From contig RHPI01001116.1 in assembly GCA_009103225.1 (NCBI GenBank), forward strand, positions 515,267 to 553,227: DNA of 37,961 nt. The letters are read 5' to 3'. Below the pieces are notes generated by a model. That model was not told where the DNA came from, made no database searches, and saw only the letters and a list, made by a program, of their open reading frames with translations. The DNA comes from Chlorokybus atmophyticus (lineage: Eukaryota > Streptophyta > Chlorokybophyceae > Chlorokybales > Chlorokybaceae). Shown here piece by piece: positions 33,159 through 37,961 of this stretch (the first letter of the stretch is position 1; every line of letters begins with the position of its first letter). The position numbers were made by a program, and so were the translations under genes.

Positions 33159-35460
33159 TTGTGTAGGCGCGCTTGCATGCCGCTGGCATGCGTGTGAGTA
33201 TGCTTGTGCACTGATGGGCAGGGATGACAGTACGTAGCTTGGTGTGACGATGTTGCTGTGATTAGGGAGGAAAAAACACATGTGATGAATGCGGTGTGCC
33301 TTGCATGCACCAGTTTTGCTGTACGTCGTTGTCAGTCTTCTTGCACTTAGCTAGAAGCATCATGCCCCTAGATAAGCCCTCTGGTGAATAAAGCTCTGAG
33401 TGGGTGGGTGGCTGTGCGTGTGGGACTGTAGATTGCTTTTGCATGTGTGGCATAGCGCGCAGTACATGAATGCAGCACTTTTACAAATATATGCATAACA
33501 CCTGCCTTGCATCGTTTGTACATAGAGACAAGATGCAATGTTTCAAGCACACATGCTCAGTCATGCGGAAGCAAACAAGCCAATAGATAAGAAGCAAGCA
33601 AGCAAATAGCAAGCAGCATAGCCGCAAGGGTTGGCCCGAACCAATGCTAGCTTAAACGCACCAAAGGGGTGCTAACAGCTTGCCGCCAACCAACCCACTA
33701 ACCTGTATAACAGCACCACAGTTACCAATTGCCGAAAGTAGGCAGTGCTACTATGGCCGCCCACGGGCTTGTACCTCGCACGCTCGCAACCCCAATCTGC
33801 CGCTTATAATGTGTCACACGATTTGAACTGACAAATTCAAACGATAGTGTTGATGTAAACACCCTTGTAGTGTGCAAACACAATAGCCCCGTGCATATCA
33901 TATACACTTGTTGGATGCTATGCATGGTTGCTTGCCATGAGCACTCATGGCAAGCAACCATGCATGCTTAGTGGTCATGCAAAATCCATGCATGAACACT
34001 TGGCACGGCCAGCAACAATACATGCGGGCCATAATCTATGCTCCCCACATGCTATTTACTGCTATGTACATTTGATGATACACCTGGCGTGAACTGACTC
34101 CATTCAACAACGCATGATCATGCCACATTCCACTCAAGCTTGGATAACAAACGGCCCATGTCATAGCCCTAACGTGACATGTCCTTCAACAACTTGACCA
34201 TGTCATGAATGAAGTCTTGTTTGTACATGCTCAATTGCTTGAAACATGCATACGGATTGACAATTACCCCGTACTTACAACTGGCTGACATTAGGTTGAG
34301 GATGCGGTGCTGTCCGTGTGATAATATGCATAAAACTATGTCCTAGTCCAAGTAAACATGCGTGCACGCAAAGACTGTGCATTCCATGCATGCACTTCAT
34401 GATGTCAAACGGGGTGGTGGTAGTTAGTGTCATGCTTATTAAGTTGGTAGGATAGAATATAGCCCGGTGGTGTTATATGTAAACATTCAATGCATGCAAT
34501 GGCTGAGTTTATACCCGATAGCGAATGTGTTTTGCATGCGGCATGCTTTGCATGCGCGTGATGTCGCTTGCATCTTTTTATACTTTGTGGCATACCCCTT
34601 TTGTACATGCATGTCATGTGAATCATATCAGATCATATACAAGAGGAACATACGACACACATTCCTACACCCTATCTGTTTGCCAAGCCGTTAATACAAG
34701 TCTCGCTTGTGACTTGTATTAGCGGGTGCTTGCATCAGATAATAAAGCAATGGTTGATACTATTTCGTCCCGCATGTCCCCCACACATCTTGCTCATTAT
34801 GAAGCCTCCCTCATATATAATATCAAGATCTAGATAACACTATACGCAACAAGAACAATAATACCATCATTTCACATAGCTCGCATAAATGGTTTTCAAG
34901 GAAAGTAGCTCACTTCATTTTGTTTTCATACCACAAAGTCCGCTATGGCTGAGCACGGAGTGCCTGCGTGCTTGCACAATCACGCATGTTGTCTATGTGT
35001 CTCTGCAACATGATGTGATTCCGTCCAAAAAACACAAAGCCAGTTGTTGATTTTCACCTGATGTGGGTCGCAAGATCCAGGTTCTAATCCCGGACCCGGG
35101 TCGGATCTCCCGCTCGCTGATGACTCGGGCGCCAAACAACCTAAGTCTGCCTCTGTGCTCTGACATCGTCGGCTCCCTCATCCGCCAACTCGGACAACTC
35201 AAACAGATCCCGGCTCAAGTACACGTTGGCAACGTGACGTTGCACGTTGGTTGGCGCAAAAACCCGACAACAGCTTTGCACTTGTTGAGCACTGTGCACT
35301 AATTGCCACATGCTGTAGTAATCTACACTGCTCAGTGGCGTGCGTCACTGTTTACCTTGCAATCGTCGGCACACAGGCACACAAGTAGTCTTGGTTGTTG
35401 TCCTCACTATTGTAGTGGTAGCAGGAGGTGTTGTTGTTGTTGTTGGTGGTGGTGGTGAAG
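33159..35460. other. Intergenic region upstream of the aldo-keto reductase
   Basis: Mostly AT-rich without convincing frames. It holds the perfect 44-bp hairpin at 33921-33964. From 35040 to 35250 the DNA is GC-richer, has an E2F-like GGGCGCCAAA at 35126-35135, and is the probable promoter area. A GTT/GTG run lies just before the reductase start. Confidence 0.5.
33921..33964. repeat. Perfect inverted repeat, 21-bp arms, 2-bp loop
   Basis: Left arm 33921-33941 begins TGCATGGTTGCTTGCC; the right arm 33944-33964 is its exact reverse complement, separated only by CA. It could extrude as a cruciform or be transcribed into a tight hairpin. Confidence 0.95.
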
Positions 35461-37392
35461 ATGGCGGGCTCGATGGCTGCAACGACTATGGCGCCAGTTA
35501 TCAGGCTGGGTAGCGGCGCTGGTGCGGTTGCGATACCCATGCTTGGGCTGGGCACCTGGCAGAGCGAGCCTGGCCAGGTGGGTAAGGCCGTGCGGGCGGC
35601 GTTCGACGCTGGGTACAGGCACATCGACTGCGCAGCCGCCTACAGCAACCAGGACGAGGTGGGGGCTGCACTTGCTGAGCGGATCAAGGCTCAGGGTAGA
35701 GACTCTGTGTTTGTCACGTCGAAGCTGTGGAACACGGATCATCGAGATGTGATGAGCGCAGCAAAGCATACACTTAGCGATCTGAAGCTCGACTACCTTG
35801 ACCTCTACCTCGTCCACTGGTATGCTTTGCCCTTCAACCTGATGTGCATGCATGCACATGCGCATTTATGCATGTTTTGTTAGCTCAGGAACTGTCACTA
35901 CGCCTCTGTTTTGAAACAGCAGTGTTGACAGCTTCACACACAGACATGTTGAGTGCAGCTTCATCCACTCTCACATGCATGTCTACACATGCATGTACGA
36001 GTTGCTTTTAGACAAGCATCAAGATACAGTTGAAGCTACTGCAAACGGCTAACTTGCTTTTGGACGTGGTTTGTGTGTGTACAGCAGTGTTGTGATACTG
36101 TTTCTTGCAGGCCAATTGCGTTCAACGCGTCTGGGAAGCCCGACCCTAGCTGGAAGCTGACCGACACGTGGAAGCAGATGGAGACGCTGCAGGTTAGAGG
36201 GCTAGTTGGACAGCATGTTGACTTCATCATTGGTCTTGTCATTGGTCGACTTTCAAGGTGTTGTTGATGATGGTGGTGAGTGATGTTGGTGGTGCTGATG
36301 GTGGTGCACGCAGGACAAGGGTCTGGCGAAGGCAATTGGGGTGTCCAACTGCACGGCCAAGCAGCTGGATGAGCTGCTGAAGGAGGCGCGAATACCACCA
36401 GTGATGAACCAAGGCAAGGAGCAATCATCTTTGACACACCATTAAAACATCATACATGCCACGCATGCATGCATGCATGCATGCATGCATGCATATACAT
36501 ACATAAACACATGCGCACTGCACATGCGCACATGCACGCAGAGGCATGTGTACATATGTATGTGTCTGCAAGAGCGCGCATGCGCATGCACAAACACGCA
36601 GATGCATGCACAGGCATAGATGCATGCCCTACTGCACATGTCAGTGCGCATGCACACGCACGCGTGCACAGAATTTTTTTCACTTCGTCTCTCATGACAC
36701 TGTCTATACCGTTTGAATACCCACGCAGTTGAGCTGCACCCGTACTTTGCTCAGCCCCAGCTCCTCCAGTACTGCAAGGACAAGGGCATCCACATGACGG
36801 CCTACTCGCCCATCGGGTCCGGCAGATCTGGAATGCTCGAGGACCCCACCATTGTTGACATCGCTAAGAGACTCAACCGGACACCCGCACAGGTAGTGCA
36901 CTTCAATATGCACGAATAATGCGTCCGTTACTCCAGTGTAACATCTAGTTGAAAGATTGTTGCCCTCTTACGCCCTCGTTGCATGCCACTCGCACACCAC
37001 GTGCACACATGACCAATATGCTGAATAATATACTTGCACATGCCAGTGTCTCAACGAATGACCCCAGAGTCATGCATGTTGGGAACACGCAGCCCAACGA
37101 GTGCATGTTGTCCATGTTTGTGTGACTGCGGGTGCTTATCCTATGTAGGATAGTATGACTTGATGTTGTTGTGTGCCAAAACACATGCGCTTGTGTCCAA
37201 CAGGTTGCTCTGAGATGGAACGTACAGCGGGGAGTAGTGGTCATCCCGAAGTCTGTTACGCCCAATCGCATAGTGGAGAACGCAGACATCTTCAGCTTTG
37301 AGCTCACAGAGGAGGATATGAAGGCCATCGGCAAGCTGGATAAGGGGGAGAGGCTGATCAAGCCTGGCTGGGCCACATACTTTGACCAGTAG
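35461..37392 (+). CDS. Aldo-keto reductase (NADPH-dependent)
   Basis: Five exons give 297 residues: 35461-35819, 36111-36192, 36314-36413, 36729-36892, 37204-37392. The protein is an (alpha/beta)8-barrel AKR with the full catalytic tetrad: Asp56 and Tyr61 in [15 protein letters not shown], Lys88 in TSKLWN, His119 in [40 protein letters not shown] and [13 protein letters not shown] follow in the usual order; the last binds the NADPH phosphate. It reduces aldehydes or ketones to alcohols; plant and algal relatives act on aldoses and reactive carbonyls. The substrate cannot be told. The intron after exon 3 has a GC donor (CAAG|GCAAGG) and contains a (GCAT)8 repeat. No targeting peptide is evident, so it is probably cytosolic. 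The upstream frame is GTG/TTG repeat without an ATG. Confidence 0.95.
36463..36494. repeat. (GCAT)8 microsatellite
   Basis: Eight perfect GCAT units within intron 3 of the aldo-keto reductase gene, self-complementary and followed by further GCGCATGCGCATGCACA-like words to about 36670. Confidence 0.95.
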
Positions 37393-37924
37393 TGATTGCT
37401 TGCAAAGTATCAGTTCTAATTTGGGTAGCGCTATCGTTGCGACGCCATTCTTACAATTGTTGGTATGTTCGGAATGCAACCAACTTCAAGTACAGTGACG
37501 TTGCCTACGTGGGAGCACTTGTGTGTGCTATGCCTAAATTATACCACAGCTTCTGCCCAGCATGAGTATAGAGATGTCATTATTCATCACCATGCAAGTT
37601 ACCGAAACTATGTTACCAGTAGTGCACAGAGTTTTGCAAATTGTGCGTCACAGCATTAGGTAGTGGTAAAGATTATGATGGTAACAAGTGAGTACACAAC
37701 ACTCGTTTGTGGGTGGACACAGTGTGGTGGTGCCTGCACTACAAGAAGGGGGCCTCTCTTACGTACCGTGTGTAAAGATCCAATGGAGATTGTGAATAGC
37801 TTGTGTGTGTGCACACGAGCTTGAATGTGAGGGTATGCATGTATACTTTGTGTTTAGGTATAGCAATCCAATGGCACTCATTGCTCAACAACACAAGACG
37901 TCTTATGTACACAATCTCAGCAGG

Positions 37925-37961
<37 letters not shown>
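37393..37961. other. Aldo-keto reductase 3' flank
   Basis: No gene seen. A (GA)n run of about 15 units (37927-37957) ends the window. Confidence 0.6.

Noticed and set aside
34946-35090. tRNA or tRNA-derived SINE suggested by TGGCTGAGCACGG and GGTTCTAATCC
   Set aside because: The A- and B-box-like words are about 130 bp apart, the B box has a mismatch at an invariant position, and no cloverleaf can be drawn.
36463-36680. CRISPR-like or structured repeat array
   Set aside because: Simple GCAT-rich microsatellite without regular spacers, inside an intron.

Overview
The window is nuclear DNA from a plastid-bearing, flagellated eukaryote, most likely a green alga. Every recognisable gene is split by short GT-AG introns (with three GC-AG introns). 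There is a flagellar gene (CFAP206), a RecA with a plastid-type transit peptide, a plastid-type FtsZ, a PIP-like aquaporin, and a tyrosine-recombinase retrotransposon of the PAT/kangaroo type first described from Volvox. No bacterial operon, tRNA, rRNA or CRISPR array was seen. I cannot name the species from sequence alone.

Layout. 24-2051 (-): 5' part of CFAP206, running off the left edge. 2613-4165 (+): aquaporin, head-to-head with CFAP206 over a 560-bp shared promoter. 4623-7429 (-): 13-exon plastid RecA, convergent with the aquaporin. 7430-10229: intergenic, AT-rich from about 8.5 kb. 10230-17526: a 7.3-kb retroelement with split direct repeats (A1 ... B1-A2-B2), gag-like and RT/RNase H genes on + and a tyrosine recombinase on -. 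17527-18903: AT-rich intergenic DNA. 18904-21153 (+): protein with one predicted membrane segment and two LIM domains. 21154-23946: intergenic, with an assembly gap bounded by poly-C. 23947-25906 (-): FtsZ. 26835-31996 (+): 16-exon importin-7/8 (SAD2-like) gene, divergent from FtsZ. 31997-35460: intergenic, with a decayed retroelement reverse-transcriptase tail and a 44-bp perfect hairpin. 35461-37392 (+): aldo-keto reductase.

The host genes are functionally unrelated housekeeping genes (flagellum, water transport, organelle DNA repair, plastid division, nuclear import, redox metabolism) and do not form a pathway. RecA and FtsZ share the plastid as site of action. All exon joins below were worked out by hand from splice sites, reading phase and family resemblance; no transcript data were available. 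The most unusual object is the retroelement: its recombinase is antisense to its RT, its gag region appears to contain spliceosomal introns, and its pol frame is broken several times.
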